This document shows, in pieces, positions 42,277-51,953 of a stretch of DNA of 64,000 nt. Made by a program: the position numbers and the translations under genes. The DNA comes from Myxococcales bacterium (GTDB taxonomy: Bacteria > Myxococcota_A > Polyangia > Polyangiales > Polyangiaceae), in contig JADJKB010000022.1 of assembly GCA_016706225.1 (NCBI GenBank), positions 62,001 to 126,000 of the forward strand, written 5' to 3'. Each line of letters starts with the position of its first letter. Position 1 is the stretch's first letter. Below the pieces are notes generated by a model that made no database searches, was not told the DNA's origin, and was given only the letters and a program-made list of their open reading frames with translations.

Positions 42277-43848
42277 ATGCGTCGGCGGGAAGTAGCTCGG
42301 AAGGGGCGGGGGTCGCTTGCGCCAGTACTGGGGACGCTGGTCCTCGCTTGCTGGGCGTTGATCGCGGCTTGTTCCAGCGACGACGACGCGGGCCCGTGCA
42401 CACCCGGCAAGTCGGTGAGCTGCGCGTGCAAGAACGGCAGCCAAGGCACACAAGCCTGCGCTGCCGACGGAAAGAGCTTTGGACCATGCACAGGCTGCGG
42501 GACGAGCGGCAGCGGCGGGTCCTCGGGTGCGGGCGGCAGCGGCGGGTCGTCGGGCGCGGGCGGCTCGACGGGCGGAACCGGCGGCGGCGTGAGCGGCAAA
42601 CGCACGGGCAAAGTGAGCCTCGCGGGCAGCTCGCTGATGGACGACCAAGGCCCCTTCAACGCGCTCGGCGCCACCCTCATGTGGGCGGCATGGGGCTACA
42701 AGAACGACCTCGCGCGGCTGGAACAGAACTTGGACTACCTGTCCAAGCACGGCTTTCAGTACATCCGCGCGCTCGGCGTGGTCGGAGATGCAAACGCGGC
42801 CGACTACTGGGATGGACGAGAGATCGTCCACACGTGGCCGGACTACGAACAGGTAATCGCAGGGCTCACCGACCTTTGTTTCGACAAGTACGGCCTGAGA
42901 GTCGAGTGGACGTTGATCGGGGACGGACAGGTCAGTGTGCCGACCACGGCAGAGCGCTACGCGCTCGTCGATCAGTTCCTGGCCATGTCAAAGGGTCGCG
43001 AGCAGAAGATCATCCACTTCGAGATCGCGAACGAAGCTTGGCAAAACGGCTTCGCCGGTGACAGCGGCATCACGGAGCTGCGCGCGCTGTCTCAGTACAT
43101 GAACGACAAGACCGATGTCTTGGTGGCGGCTTCCGCGCCCGCTGGTCAAGACTGCGCGAGCAAGAACCAAGTCTACTCAGGTAGCGTCGCGGATCTCGCG
43201 ACCATTCACTTCGACCGCGATCTGAGCCAGATCGAAGGCGCGTGGCGTCCGGTGCGGCAGCCGTGGGAGCACGAGAACTGTTCACCGGCGCTGCCGGTCG
43301 GCAGCAACAATGAGCCGATTGGCCCCGGCGCGTCCGTTGCGTCCGAGAATGACCCGGTCAAGCTGGTCGCCGCGGCCATCACGACCTACGTTTCGCGGCT
43401 CCCGCTCTACGTCTTCCACAGCAAGGCCGGCGTGCGCGGCGACGAAGACCTGTGGCAGATGGCCGGCGCCGACGCGTTCGGACAGCTGACCGACTTCGTG
43501 CCAGCGGATCTGGCGTCTTGGACCCGCAAGAACGCCAACTGGGCGGACTCGCCCTTCGTGGTCTACGCGGAGGAGGGCGGTGTGGCCCTCCCCGACACCA
43601 TGTGGCCCGATCTCCAGAACCCGACGAGCGGCGCGGTCCGCGCCTACGGAAGCGTCAAAGCCAAGCAGTTCTTCGTATTCCCGATTGGCATCAAGAACCA
43701 CGTGCTCATGGCACCGCGACAGGCGATGAGCTTCGACGTGATCGATCCCATGACCGGCACGAAACTCAAGTCGAAAAACCTCGTTGCGGGGGAGAAGTTC
43801 ACGCTGAGCGGGGCGGAGGCGTTGGTGCTCAGCGGCAGCTATCTCTAG
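42277..43848 (+). CDS. Glycoside-hydrolase-like (GH-A clan) lipoprotein
   Basis: A 523-residue lipoprotein, start ATG 42277. The signal ends in LIAACSSDDD. A short Cys module (CTPGKSVSCACKNG...GPCTGC) and Gly/Ser linker precede a TIM-barrel-like domain (about 115-523). IIHFEIANEAWQNG holds the N-E pair used as acid/base in GH-A clan enzymes, and VVYAEEGGVALP could supply the nucleophile Glu. This suggests a surface beta-glycanase, but no substrate can be named. The neighbouring convergent gene shares the N-terminal Cys module. Confidence 0.72.
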   Translation: MRRREVARKGRGSLAPVLGTLVLACWALIAACSSDDDAGPCTPGKSVSCACKNGSQGTQACAADGKSFGPCTGCGTSGSGGSSGAGGSGGSSGAGGSTGGTGGGVSGKRTGKVSLAGSSLMDDQGPFNALGATLMWAAWGYKNDLARLEQNLDYLSKHGFQYIRALGVVGDANAADYWDGREIVHTWPDYEQVIAGLTDLCFDKYGLRVEWTLIGDGQVSVPTTAERYALVDQFLAMSKGREQKIIHFEIANEAWQNGFAGDSGITELRALSQYMNDKTDVLVAASAPAGQDCASKNQVYSGSVADLATIHFDRDLSQIEGAWRPVRQPWEHENCSPALPVGSNNEPIGPGASVASENDPVKLVAAAITTYVSRLPLYVFHSKAGVRGDEDLWQMAGADAFGQLTDFVPADLASWTRKNANWADSPFVVYAEEGGVALPDTMWPDLQNPTSGAVRAYGSVKAKQFFVFPIGIKNHVLMAPRQAMSFDVIDPMTGTKLKSKNLVAGEKFTLSGAEALVLSGSYL

Positions 43849-43872
43849 ACAGACCGGGGAGGGCGAACCGCG

Positions 43873-44640
43873 TCACTTCTTCCACGCCAGACAGCTGGGT
43901 GTGTTGTGCCCGCCTCCGGCTGGATTGTCGTGGGTGCCAATGTGCAGCACCGTACCGACGTAGGTCGAGAGGTCGACGTCGATCTGTTTCTGCAGCGAGT
44001 CGCAGGTGATCTTGGAGATGTACTGCAGGTAGTCCCAGGCGTTCTGGCCGTTGGTCTCCCAACCCTGGCAACGCTCGACGCCATCACTCATCTTCGGCCC
44101 GGTGTTGCTCGAGACGTACGTCACGCCGCCGTTGTCGTTGATGCACACGAGCACCATGGGTTTGCCTGGCGTCGCGACCTGCCAGGCCTCGTCGTCGCAG
44201 ACCTCGGAGCCGTTGTTCGCCGACTGGATGCAGTCTGCTTGGGTGTACACACAGGCGCCACACTCGCCGCCGCCGCAGTCCGTGCTGGTCTCACCGCAGT
44301 CCTTGGTGCCGTTGCCGCAATGGCCGGCGCACACGTCGCCGCCGCCCGTCCCGCTGCCGGCGTTGCCTCCGGTCGAACTGCCTCCGCTGCCCGCTGCAGA
44401 GCCCGTCCCCGGCCAGCCGGCGCCTCCACCCACGCTGCCACCGCTGCCGCCGCTGCCCGTGCACTCACACGGTCCGTAGCTGCTGCCGTTGTCCGAGCAC
44501 GACTGAGCTCCGGTCTTCCCGCTGGTGCACGTGCAGGCCACGGACGTGCCCGGTGTGCAGTCCTTGGCCTCTGGGGTGCTGGAGGCACAGGCCGCCAGCG
44601 CAAGAACGAGTGCGAAGAACCCCGCCGCTCCGATTCGCAT
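43873..44640 (-). CDS. Cys-module and Gly-linker lipoprotein, function unknown
   Basis: A 255-residue lipoprotein from ATG 44640, signal ending ALAACASST. Its first module (CTPGTSVACTCTSGKTGAQS...GPC) matches that of the adjacent glycoside-hydrolase-like lipoprotein. A Gly/Ser linker is followed by CGNGTKDCGETSTDCGGGEC and a C-terminal domain of about 110 residues with HIGTHDNPAGGGHNTP at the end. The His-rich end might bind metal. No known family recognised. Confidence 0.75.
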   Translation of the reverse strand: MRIGAAGFFALVLALAACASSTPEAKDCTPGTSVACTCTSGKTGAQSCSDNGSSYGPCECTGSGGSGGSVGGGAGWPGTGSAAGSGGSSTGGNAGSGTGGGDVCAGHCGNGTKDCGETSTDCGGGECGACVYTQADCIQSANNGSEVCDDEAWQVATPGKPMVLVCINDNGGVTYVSSNTGPKMSDGVERCQGWETNGQNAWDYLQYISKITCDSLQKQIDVDLSTYVGTVLHIGTHDNPAGGGHNTPSCLAWKK

Positions 44641-44706
44641 GCCCCAACGATAGCTGAATTTCGCGAGTGCGCGGGCTGCACCGTTCCGTGGCATGCTCGG
44701 CGGGTG

Positions 44707-45180
44707 ATGTCAGCGATGGCAACCTTGGGCCGTTCGAGCCTGGTCGTGTGTGCGCTGACCCTCGCTTGCAACACCCAAAACCCGGCACGACCCGCCGGGA
44801 CTGCGGCGCCCTCGTCCGCGACGGCGGCGCCCGCGACTGCATCGACCGAAACGGCAACCAGCGGCGCAAAACTGCCGATCCCTGCGCGACCGTCGGATCC
44901 GACGCCGGACCCCATCACCCACCCCTGCGTGGTCTCCGCCGCCCAATACGAAAAGGCGATCGACGAAGGCAAGACTGACTGCAAGACCGACGCCGACTGC
45001 GGCTGTTACCAGGGCGGTGTTGGCCGAAAGAGCGGCTGTGGCGGGGTGCTCAACCAGCAGAGCCTGGTGCCGCTGAGCCGCATCGCAAAAGAGTTCCACG
45101 ACCGCGGCTGCAAACACACCCAACAGTGTGCGGCCTGGGCGTGCCAGCCCAAGTGCGACCAGGGTCACTGCCGCAGATAG
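44707..45180 (+). CDS. Small Cys-rich lipoprotein
   Basis: A 157-residue lipoprotein. ATG 44707 (or ATG 44716) opens a signal ending in LTLACNTQ. After a Pro/Ala/Thr-rich tether the C-terminal domain has ten cysteines (CKTDADCGCYQGG, CGGVLNQ, CKHTQQCAAWACQPKCDQGHC), probably disulfide-linked. Function unknown. Confidence 0.72.
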   Translation: MSAMATLGRSSLVVCALTLACNTQNPARPAGTAAPSSATAAPATASTETATSGAKLPIPARPSDPTPDPITHPCVVSAAQYEKAIDEGKTDCKTDADCGCYQGGVGRKSGCGGVLNQQSLVPLSRIAKEFHDRGCKHTQQCAAWACQPKCDQGHCRR

Positions 45181-45240
45181 TCCGGAGCCTCCCCTCGCCC
45201 CTGCCGCTCAACCAGACCGACACATCGAGCCCACGACTAC

Positions 45241-45678
45241 TCAACGTGGACCGAACAGCCACCGGTCCAGACTCCAGCGCCCCGGGCCAGCCACGAGCAC
45301 GACGAGCGCGGCTGCCGCGTAGGAGCAGGCGAGTTCCTTCTTTCCAAACGGATCAGCCGCATGGATGTGGAGCGCCGCCACCAGCATGGTGACGGCCACG
45401 AACAACGCTGACGGGCGCGTCAACAGCCCGAGCGCGAGCAGAATCCCTCCCACGAATTCACTCAGCGCTGCAGCCGGTCCCAAGAGCGACGGCAGCGGAA
45501 CGCCGCGAGTCGCGACACCCGCTGTAAACTTCGCGAGGTCCGTGACTTTTCCAAGTCCATGGACGCTCGCGAGCACCAGCCCAAACCAAAGCCGCAGCCC
45601 GAGCAGTCCGGCGTCCAGCATTCGCGGAGAGCTGCTCGAGAGTTGCGCCAGATACGCAAAGAAGGGGCGGGGCGTCAT
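45241..45678 (-). CDS. DoxX/SURF4-family membrane protein
   Basis: A 145-residue protein with four predicted spans. DoxX-like features: GLRLWFGLVLASVHGLGKV at the first span, LSEFVGGILLALGLLTRPSA, and a final span with ACSYAAAALVVLVAGPG. ATG 45678 is preferred; ATG 45693 is possible. DoxX proteins are linked with redox and thiosulfate metabolism in some organisms, but the role here is unknown. Confidence 0.85.
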   Translation of the reverse strand: MTPRPFFAYLAQLSSSSPRMLDAGLLGLRLWFGLVLASVHGLGKVTDLAKFTAGVATRGVPLPSLLGPAAALSEFVGGILLALGLLTRPSALFVAVTMLVAALHIHAADPFGKKELACSYAAAALVVLVAGPGRWSLDRWLFGPR

Positions 45679-45809
45679 GACGTGACCGAGCATACGGGCT
45701 GTCCGCGATCGGGTCGAACCCTGGGGCAAGCCCGCTCCTGTCGTCGGGCGACCCGGGGCTCCGAGACTTCACGGTCGATGACTGCGCGGCGGCGTGCGAT
45801 GCTGGGAAG

Positions 45810-46298
45810 ATGCGCGGTCGACTCTCATGCTTTCTCGTCTGCCTGACCCTCTCCACCGCCGGCGCGCTCACCGCGGCCTGTGCAAAGGAGGGAACCACGA
45901 CCCCGTCTCATGCGTCGCCCAATGGCGTCGAGCCAGCACCGGACGGACGCTCTGTCGCAGCGCCGGCGGTCACCGAGCAGGGTTTTACCGAACCCTCTGC
46001 CGCGCCGCATACGCCGGCTGCAGCTGCACCAACAAGCGCGAAGCTCGTCCTGCCCGCAGAGGCGGGGAAGGCGAAGTTTCGCACGCTCGACATCGAGGTG
46101 GTGGAGCTGGTCGAGAAGCGATTGATGGACGGCTCGGGCATGATGCGGGCGACACTTCGCCTGCGCTCGGGTGACAAGGACGAGACCATTCAGCTGACCT
46201 CGGACGACCCGAAGTTGAACTGGAACGGCTACGAGCTCGAATACCAGGGCGGTTGGCGGCAGGAGGTTCAGCTCGCCGTTCGCTGGTTGAGCCAATGA
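45810..46298 (+). CDS. Small lipoprotein, function unknown
   Basis: A 162-residue protein with a signal ending GALTAACAKEG (lipid Cys about 24), a Pro/Ala/Thr tether and a beta-rich domain (about 80-162; TLDIEVVELVEKRLM, MMRATLRLRSGDKDE, ELEYQGGWRQEVQLAVRWLS). No family recognised. It converges with the propeller lipoprotein with two bases between stop codons. Confidence 0.7.
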   Translation: MRGRLSCFLVCLTLSTAGALTAACAKEGTTTPSHASPNGVEPAPDGRSVAAPAVTEQGFTEPSAAPHTPAAAAPTSAKLVLPAEAGKAKFRTLDIEVVELVEKRLMDGSGMMRATLRLRSGDKDETIQLTSDDPKLNWNGYELEYQGGWRQEVQLAVRWLSQ

Positions 46299-46300
46299 AC

Positions 46301-47617
46301 CTACTTGGGGACCGGCGGCAGATAGTCCAAATACGACGCAGTCTGGTTGGGCAGCCCGAAGCCAGAGGTGCAGCCTTCGAGCGACAGTCCCTGTTCTTGA
46401 AAGCCGGCGGCGGCACCGGGTTGATCCGGCTGGGAGACGACCCCCAGGTATTTGCTGCCGTTGCTCGCCCAGTAGACCTTGCCGTCGGGTGCAAGCCGGG
46501 CTGCAGCCATGATCGTTCCGCCGAACAGCGTCTCCGTCGAGGTCGTGATGTCGTACTGATAGGCCTTGCCATACCAGCCCTCGGAGCCTCGCACGAAATA
46601 CAGCTTGGTGGCGTCCGGGGAAAATGACGCGTGGTACCCGACATCACCCGTCAAGAGCTGCGCGACATTCGAGACCATGCCCGTCTTTCGGTCGAAGCTC
46701 GCGGTGGCGATGAGGCCGTTGGCACCGCCGAAGTTCATGGCCAAGACCAGCGTGTCGTAGTCGAGCGAGTGGTTGATGGCGCCTCGCTTGACCACACCAG
46801 TGAGCCCGCTGGGTGACTTGACCGCGGTAGCGGAGACCCCCGTCTCGGCCACCTCGAAGGCCTGGATATTGGCCGCGCCGTCGTAAGCGAGCACCCAGAA
46901 CGATTTGCCGTTCTCGTGCGGGAGGACGTCGAGCGCCTCGCCGACGTTGCCGGTGACCAGCGGCGTGTTCTTGGTCGTCACCGTGCCGCTGGGCCCCGCC
47001 GCGAGATCCATGACGGAGTAAGAAATGGTGCCCGGAGAGGCGACGTTGGTCGAGTTGGTGAAGATGTAAAACTGCTGGTTGTTGCTGCCGAACTTGGGCG
47101 CGATCAGCGCGGCCTCGGTCGAGCTCGAGTCTCCGGAGAGCGCGTCGCCGTTCGCCAAGAGCTGGTGCGTGGTCCCGTGGAACACGCGGCGCCCGTCGGT
47201 ATAAAAGAACAGCTCCTTGGTGACGGGATCGGTGAACACCCCGGTGCCTTCGAAGCCGTCCGACTCACCCACGGGTGCGCCACAGGTGACCTTCGGTGGC
47301 GTCTGGCGGAAGTCCACCAGGGAGTTTGCGCCCTGAGACGCGATGTACCAGACCCGTTCGAGCTCGAGGCTGCTCACGACGGTCTTCGCGCCGCCGGCAT
47401 CACCCCCACCGGCGTCGATGTTCAGACCACCACCGCTGCCGCCGAACACACCGCCCGCGCCGCCACTGCTCAGACCGCCGCTGGCCGCTGCACCGGCGAC
47501 TCCGCCGGAGGCAGTGCCGCCGCTCCCGGCACCCGTCCCACCTGCACCGCCGCCACCGCCGGTGGACGTGCACGCAAGACAGGTGAGTCCGCCCCACAGC
47601 GCTAGTCGCGCTTTCAT
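46301..47617 (-). CDS. Gly-linker beta-propeller lipoprotein
   Basis: A 438-residue protein from ATG 47617 with signal ending in GLTCLACTS. A Gly/Ser/Ala linker (about 20-75) precedes a propeller-like domain with repeated segments such as FYTDGRRVFHGTTHQLL, FYIFTNSTNVASPGTISYSV, YHASFSPDATKLYFVRGSEG and AARLAPDGKVYWASNG, resembling PD40/WD-like blades. A surface binding protein is likely. Upstream frame extension to 47656 is not used because the signal starts at 47617. Confidence 0.78.
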   Translation of the reverse strand: MKARLALWGGLTCLACTSTGGGGGAGGTGAGSGGTASGGVAGAAASGGLSSGGAGGVFGGSGGGLNIDAGGGDAGGAKTVVSSLELERVWYIASQGANSLVDFRQTPPKVTCGAPVGESDGFEGTGVFTDPVTKELFFYTDGRRVFHGTTHQLLANGDALSGDSSSTEAALIAPKFGSNNQQFYIFTNSTNVASPGTISYSVMDLAAGPSGTVTTKNTPLVTGNVGEALDVLPHENGKSFWVLAYDGAANIQAFEVAETGVSATAVKSPSGLTGVVKRGAINHSLDYDTLVLAMNFGGANGLIATASFDRKTGMVSNVAQLLTGDVGYHASFSPDATKLYFVRGSEGWYGKAYQYDITTSTETLFGGTIMAAARLAPDGKVYWASNGSKYLGVVSQPDQPGAAAGFQEQGLSLEGCTSGFGLPNQTASYLDYLPPVPK

Positions 47618-47689
47618 TCGGCCGAGCATAGCAGCTGAGCGGCGGAGCGTCCCCAACTGAACTGGAACGCTCCACCTGCACGGGGCAGG

Positions 47690-48061
47690 TCAGGACTTGT
47701 CGCGCTTGTGTTTGCCGCCCTTGCCGTGCCGGCCGAGCTTGCCGTCTTTGCGCGCCTGCGCGAGCTCCGCCTTGCTGACCTTCGAGTCCTTGTTGGCATC
47801 AGCCACACCGATGCGCTTCCAGCGTTTGTCGCCGACTTCGGCCTGAGTCAGGTAGCCGTCGCCATTCTTGTCTGCCTTCGCGAAGCGCTGACCCTTGTGT
47901 TTGCCTCGCTCTCCCTTGGCCTTTTTTCCGTCCCGGGCCTCGGCGCGTTCGGCTTTCGCTGCAGCGCCGCCGGCCTTGGGCGCCGCGACGGCCACGCTGC
48001 CGGCCAACGCGATCCCGAGAACTGCAGCGAACCCCGCGAAAACCTTGAGCATCCGTTTCAT
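47690..48061 (-). CDS. Exported EF-hand protein with basic, Lys/Gly-rich ends
   Basis: A 123-residue protein. A cleavable signal (VFAGFAAVLGIALAGSVAVA) is followed by a basic stretch and two EF-hand loops, DKNGDGYLTQAE and DANKDSKVSKAE, the second lacking the canonical Gly at position 6. The end is Lys/Arg/His-rich. GGAG lies upstream of ATG 48061. It probably binds Ca2+ outside the cytoplasm. Confidence 0.85.
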   Translation of the reverse strand: MKRMLKVFAGFAAVLGIALAGSVAVAAPKAGGAAAKAERAEARDGKKAKGERGKHKGQRFAKADKNGDGYLTQAEVGDKRWKRIGVADANKDSKVSKAELAQARKDGKLGRHGKGGKHKRDKS

Positions 48062-48151
48062 CGTCACTCCTTCTTTCAAGGGGTTCGACGTGACATTGGG
48101 CCGAACCCTACTTGGGGACGAAAGATTCTTCGAATCCAACTGAGGCGGTCG

Positions 48152-49780
48152 TCAGCAGCTCCCTTTGCACACCCCGCTGCAGCATTTGTCATTGCCGGGA
48201 CAATCTCCGTTGCCGCAGCACGCCACGCAGACGCCGTTGCCGCAGTCCATCTTGCCGGACGGGCAACTGCAGTTGCCCCCCGAGCATGCCATGCCACCGG
48301 TGCAACTCTTGCCGCACCCCCCGCAATTGCCGTTGCTCGTCTGGGTGTTGACGCAAGCAGCTCCGCACAGCGTCGACGACGCTGGGCAGGCGGACTGGCA
48401 GGCGCTCGCGGCACAGCTCGTCGTGCCTCCCGTCGGGGCCGCACAAACCTTGGTGCAAGAGCCGCAGTGATTCGCCTCGACCTTCAGGTCGAAGCAGTCG
48501 TTGCCGCACTTGCTGAAACCAGCCTTGCAGGCGACAGTGCAATTGCCTCCGCTGCACGCGGGCGTTCCGGCCCCACTCGCCGGCCCCGGGCACACCTTGC
48601 AAGCTCCGCAGTGATTCGCGTCCTTCTGGGTGTCGAAGCAGGTCGTGCCGGAACCGCAGGTCGAGAAGCTTTGGTTGCACGTGAAGCCGCACTTGGCGGT
48701 GCCGCAGGTCGCAGCCGCGTTCGCCGGTGCCGAGCATGCAGTCGGGCATGCTCCGCAGTGCTTCGGGTCGGAGTTGAGGTTCGTCTCGCAGCCGTTCCCG
48801 ACGTTTCCGTCGCAATTGCCGAAGCCAGCTTTGCACGACGCGATGGTGCACGCGCCGTTGCTGCACGCTGGATTGGCCTGCGTGAGCGCGCACCCCTTAC
48901 CGCAGCCACCGCAGTGACCCGGGCTGGACGACGTGTTGGTCTCACAGCCATTGGTCAGGTTGTTGTCGCAGTTCCCGTATGGTGCGCTGCAGACGATGGC
49001 GCACTTCCCGGCGTTGCAGCCGGGCACGCCGTTGGTCGAGTTGCACTGCGTGCCACACGCCCCGCAGTTACCCGGGTCCGACGCGGTGTTGGTCTCACAG
49101 CCGTTTGTTTCATTCCCGTCGCAGTTGGCCCAGCCTGCATCACAGGCCTTGATCTTGCAGACCTGACCCGAGCACTCGTTCGTCGCGTGGGCCAGGCTGC
49201 AGGCGTTACCGCAGAACTTGCAGTTGGCGACGTCGGTGTTGCCGTCGACCTCGCAGCCGTTGCTCTTGTCCTTGTCGCAGTCGAGGAGGGAATCGGGATC
49301 GCAGTAATTGACGATGCAGCCTCCGGCTTCGCAGATCCAGTTCTGGCCCTTGGTGGCCTTGCAGTCGACCGCACAGGTTCCACAGTGCGTGGGATCCCCG
49401 TCGACGTTCGTCTCACAGCCGTCGCTGGGGTCGAGATTGCAGTCTTGCCAACCCGGGTTGCACTGATCGATGGCGCACTCCCCGGTCGTGGCGCACATCG
49501 CCGACGCGTAAGGCAATGAACAGGGGCTACAGCCCGTGCTGTCCGAACAACCCGTCGCTGGGGTGTTGGCCTCGATGCACTTCAGCTGACCTTGCGAGTC
49601 CGGGCAGACCTTCGACCCCGGAAAACAGCTGCCGTTGTTGACGCTTCCGCCGGAGCCGGCACTGCCCTCGATGCCTGCGTCGTCCATGACCTGGAGCCCG
49701 CCCTCCTCGGTGATGCCACACGCCGACGCCAGAGCGATCACTCCGACCACCAGCAACGCCGCGCCGACAGAACGCCGCAT
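48152..49780 (-). CDS. Multi-repeat cysteine-rich surface lipoprotein
   Basis: A 542-residue lipoprotein with signal ending ALASACGITE and about ten Cys-rich repeats of roughly 35-45 residues. The core is NGCETN....(D/S)P.(H/N)CG.C...C followed by C..G.C.(I/V).C..G...CD. The repeat resembles the Stigma-like Cys repeats of myxobacterial surface proteins. The last 60 residues switch to CCGNGDCPGNDKCCSGVC. All cysteines suit an oxidising surface location. Adhesion or matrix role is likely but unproven. Confidence 0.82.
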   Translation of the reverse strand: MRRSVGAALLVVGVIALASACGITEEGGLQVMDDAGIEGSAGSGGSVNNGSCFPGSKVCPDSQGQLKCIEANTPATGCSDSTGCSPCSLPYASAMCATTGECAIDQCNPGWQDCNLDPSDGCETNVDGDPTHCGTCAVDCKATKGQNWICEAGGCIVNYCDPDSLLDCDKDKSNGCEVDGNTDVANCKFCGNACSLAHATNECSGQVCKIKACDAGWANCDGNETNGCETNTASDPGNCGACGTQCNSTNGVPGCNAGKCAIVCSAPYGNCDNNLTNGCETNTSSSPGHCGGCGKGCALTQANPACSNGACTIASCKAGFGNCDGNVGNGCETNLNSDPKHCGACPTACSAPANAAATCGTAKCGFTCNQSFSTCGSGTTCFDTQKDANHCGACKVCPGPASGAGTPACSGGNCTVACKAGFSKCGNDCFDLKVEANHCGSCTKVCAAPTGGTTSCAASACQSACPASSTLCGAACVNTQTSNGNCGGCGKSCTGGMACSGGNCSCPSGKMDCGNGVCVACCGNGDCPGNDKCCSGVCKGSC

Positions 49781-49940
49781 GAGCCAACTCTACCCCCGCC
49801 TGGAGATTTCGCGAGCGCCGTGAACGGTTCCCCGCGCAGTGGGCACTATCTCCCGAACCTTCGCTCGGGTTGGCCCCTCGCCTCCGCTCGTCTTGCAGCG
49901 GCGTGACGGGCCCTTGGACCGAGCCAAACCGGAGACCGGC

Positions 49941-51953
49941 GTGCGCGATTGTCTCGTGGCATCGACTATCTTTTTGTGCCTGCTCACACCTCGAGTCGCG
50001 CTGGCCGACGACACGAACACCGAGCCGGGCGAGGAGCTCGAATACGGAGCCACGGCCGAGGTTGAAGCGATCCCCAGCGATCCAGTGCGGCACCGCGTGG
50101 CTGCAGAAGATCTGCGTCGGGTCGCCGGCGCTCGCGGGGACGCGCTGCGCGCGGTCGAGATCCTACCCGGTGTTGCGCGAAGCTCGAGCTTCGAGGGCGG
50201 CGCGCCAGTTCTGCGCGGCGCGGGCCAGCACGAGAGCGTAGTGTTTCTCGACGGCGCGCCCGTCCCGTTGCTCTACCATTTCGCGAGCGCTACCAGTTTT
50301 TTCCCGTCGCGGCTGCTCGAGCACGTCGACCTCATACCCAGCAATTTCTCGGTGCGCTACGGGCGTCTGGTCGGAGGGGTCATCGAAGCGCGGACCCGCG
50401 CGCCCGCCACGGACCGGGTGCACGCGCTGCTCGAGCTCTCGCTGCTCGACAGCGCCGCGCTCGTCGAGGCACCGCTCGGCAACGACGCGAGCGTCGCCGT
50501 CGGAGCGCGCCGCAGCAACATCGATTTCTTCTTCCGAGAGTTGGTCCCTGAAGGGGCCTACTCCGTGGTGGCTGCTCCGATCTATTACGACTACCAGGCC
50601 ATCGGTCGGCTGCGCCTGGGCGCCGAGCACCGCCTGAGGCTGATGGCGTACGGGAGCCGGGACGGCATTCAGCTCTTGTTCTCGAAGCCGGTGCTCGAAG
50701 ACCCGGGATTGCGCGGAGAGATCGAGGGGGTTCTGGCGTTCCATCGGGTCAACGCCACGCTCGAGAGCAGCCCGTCGAGTGAGTGGTCACAGCGCATCTC
50801 ACTCACCTTGGGCACGCTCACCCGCGCCCAACGGGTCGGTCCCCTGAGACAGAACCTCGAGTCGCTGCAGTTGCTCGGGCGCGTCGACCAGAAGCTCGTG
50901 CTCGACCGGAGCGCGGAGCTCGCGTTTGGGATCGACGCCGAGCTCGAGCTGGCGGACGGACGTTACCGCGGCCCGCGCCCGCCCTCGCCAGAGGGCGACC
51001 CAAGCGCAAACGAAGGCCTGGCGCTCAGCGACTCCCTCAGCATTCGCGACGAGGTAGAGCTCGTACAGCCGGCAATCTGGCTCGAGCTCACGCTGCGGCC
51101 CGACCGGCGTGTGACGCTGGTCCCTGGGGCGCGCATCGACTGGTATGGAAACCTGGGGCGCGGTTCGATGGACCCGCGGCTGTCGTCACGTCTCGCGCTG
51201 GGCGAGACGACGACACTGAAAGGCGGAGTCGGACTCTTCACCCAGCCGGCGGTCTGGTATTACGCGCTGCCGAAGCTCGGCAATCCCGCGCTCGAGCCCT
51301 ACCACGCGCTCCACACCAGTGTCGGTGTAGAGCAGGCCCTCGGGCACGGCGTGAAGCTCGATGTCGCGGGTTACTACAAGTACATCTACGACGACATCGT
51401 TGGCACGCCCGGCGACGCAGCGCCTCATTTCGAGAACACCGGGAGCGGACGCATCTTCGGCGGGGAGCTGTCGCTCGAGCTCCGGCCGTCGCCCCGAACC
51501 TTCGTATACGCCGCCTACTCACTCACACGCAGCGAGCGCCGCGGGCAAGCTACCCGCTGGCGACTGTTCGATCACGACCAGACCCACGTGCTGTCCGCCG
51601 TTGCGAGCGAGCAACTCGGTTCGGGCTGGTCAGTCGGCGGCCGCTTCCGCTGGGTGAGCGGCGACCCGGCGACTCCGGTGGTGGACGCCAGCTATGACGC
51701 GCGCGTCGGTCAGTATCGACCCGTATACGGCCCACTGAACAGCGAACGCAGACCCGCATTCCATCAGCTCGATCTGCGCGTGGAGAAGGAGTGGCGGGTC
51801 GCTCCCGTCACGCTCGCTGCTTACGTGGAGCTGCTCAACGCCTACAACGCCAAGAACGAGGAGAGCACTCGCTACAGCTACGACTACTCACGTCACGAAG
51901 CGGTGAATGGGTTGCCGATCCTGCCGAACATCGGCCTGCGAGGTGAGCTGTGA
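49941..51953 (+). CDS. TonB-dependent outer-membrane receptor
   Basis: A 670-residue receptor. GTG 49941 is chosen because GGAGA lies upstream and a signal peptide (CLVASTIFLCLLTPRVALA) follows; an earlier ATG at 49839 gives no signal. The plug domain shows VEILPGVARSSSFEGGAPVL and RGAGQHESVVFLDGAPVPLL, and the body alternates strands with ending RGEL, as in barrels. Clustered with exbB, exbD and tonB downstream. The ligand is unknown. Confidence 0.93.
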   Translation: MRDCLVASTIFLCLLTPRVALADDTNTEPGEELEYGATAEVEAIPSDPVRHRVAAEDLRRVAGARGDALRAVEILPGVARSSSFEGGAPVLRGAGQHESVVFLDGAPVPLLYHFASATSFFPSRLLEHVDLIPSNFSVRYGRLVGGVIEARTRAPATDRVHALLELSLLDSAALVEAPLGNDASVAVGARRSNIDFFFRELVPEGAYSVVAAPIYYDYQAIGRLRLGAEHRLRLMAYGSRDGIQLLFSKPVLEDPGLRGEIEGVLAFHRVNATLESSPSSEWSQRISLTLGTLTRAQRVGPLRQNLESLQLLGRVDQKLVLDRSAELAFGIDAELELADGRYRGPRPPSPEGDPSANEGLALSDSLSIRDEVELVQPAIWLELTLRPDRRVTLVPGARIDWYGNLGRGSMDPRLSSRLALGETTTLKGGVGLFTQPAVWYYALPKLGNPALEPYHALHTSVGVEQALGHGVKLDVAGYYKYIYDDIVGTPGDAAPHFENTGSGRIFGGELSLELRPSPRTFVYAAYSLTRSERRGQATRWRLFDHDQTHVLSAVASEQLGSGWSVGGRFRWVSGDPATPVVDASYDARVGQYRPVYGPLNSERRPAFHQLDLRVEKEWRVAPVTLAAYVELLNAYNAKNEESTRYSYDYSRHEAVNGLPILPNIGLRGEL

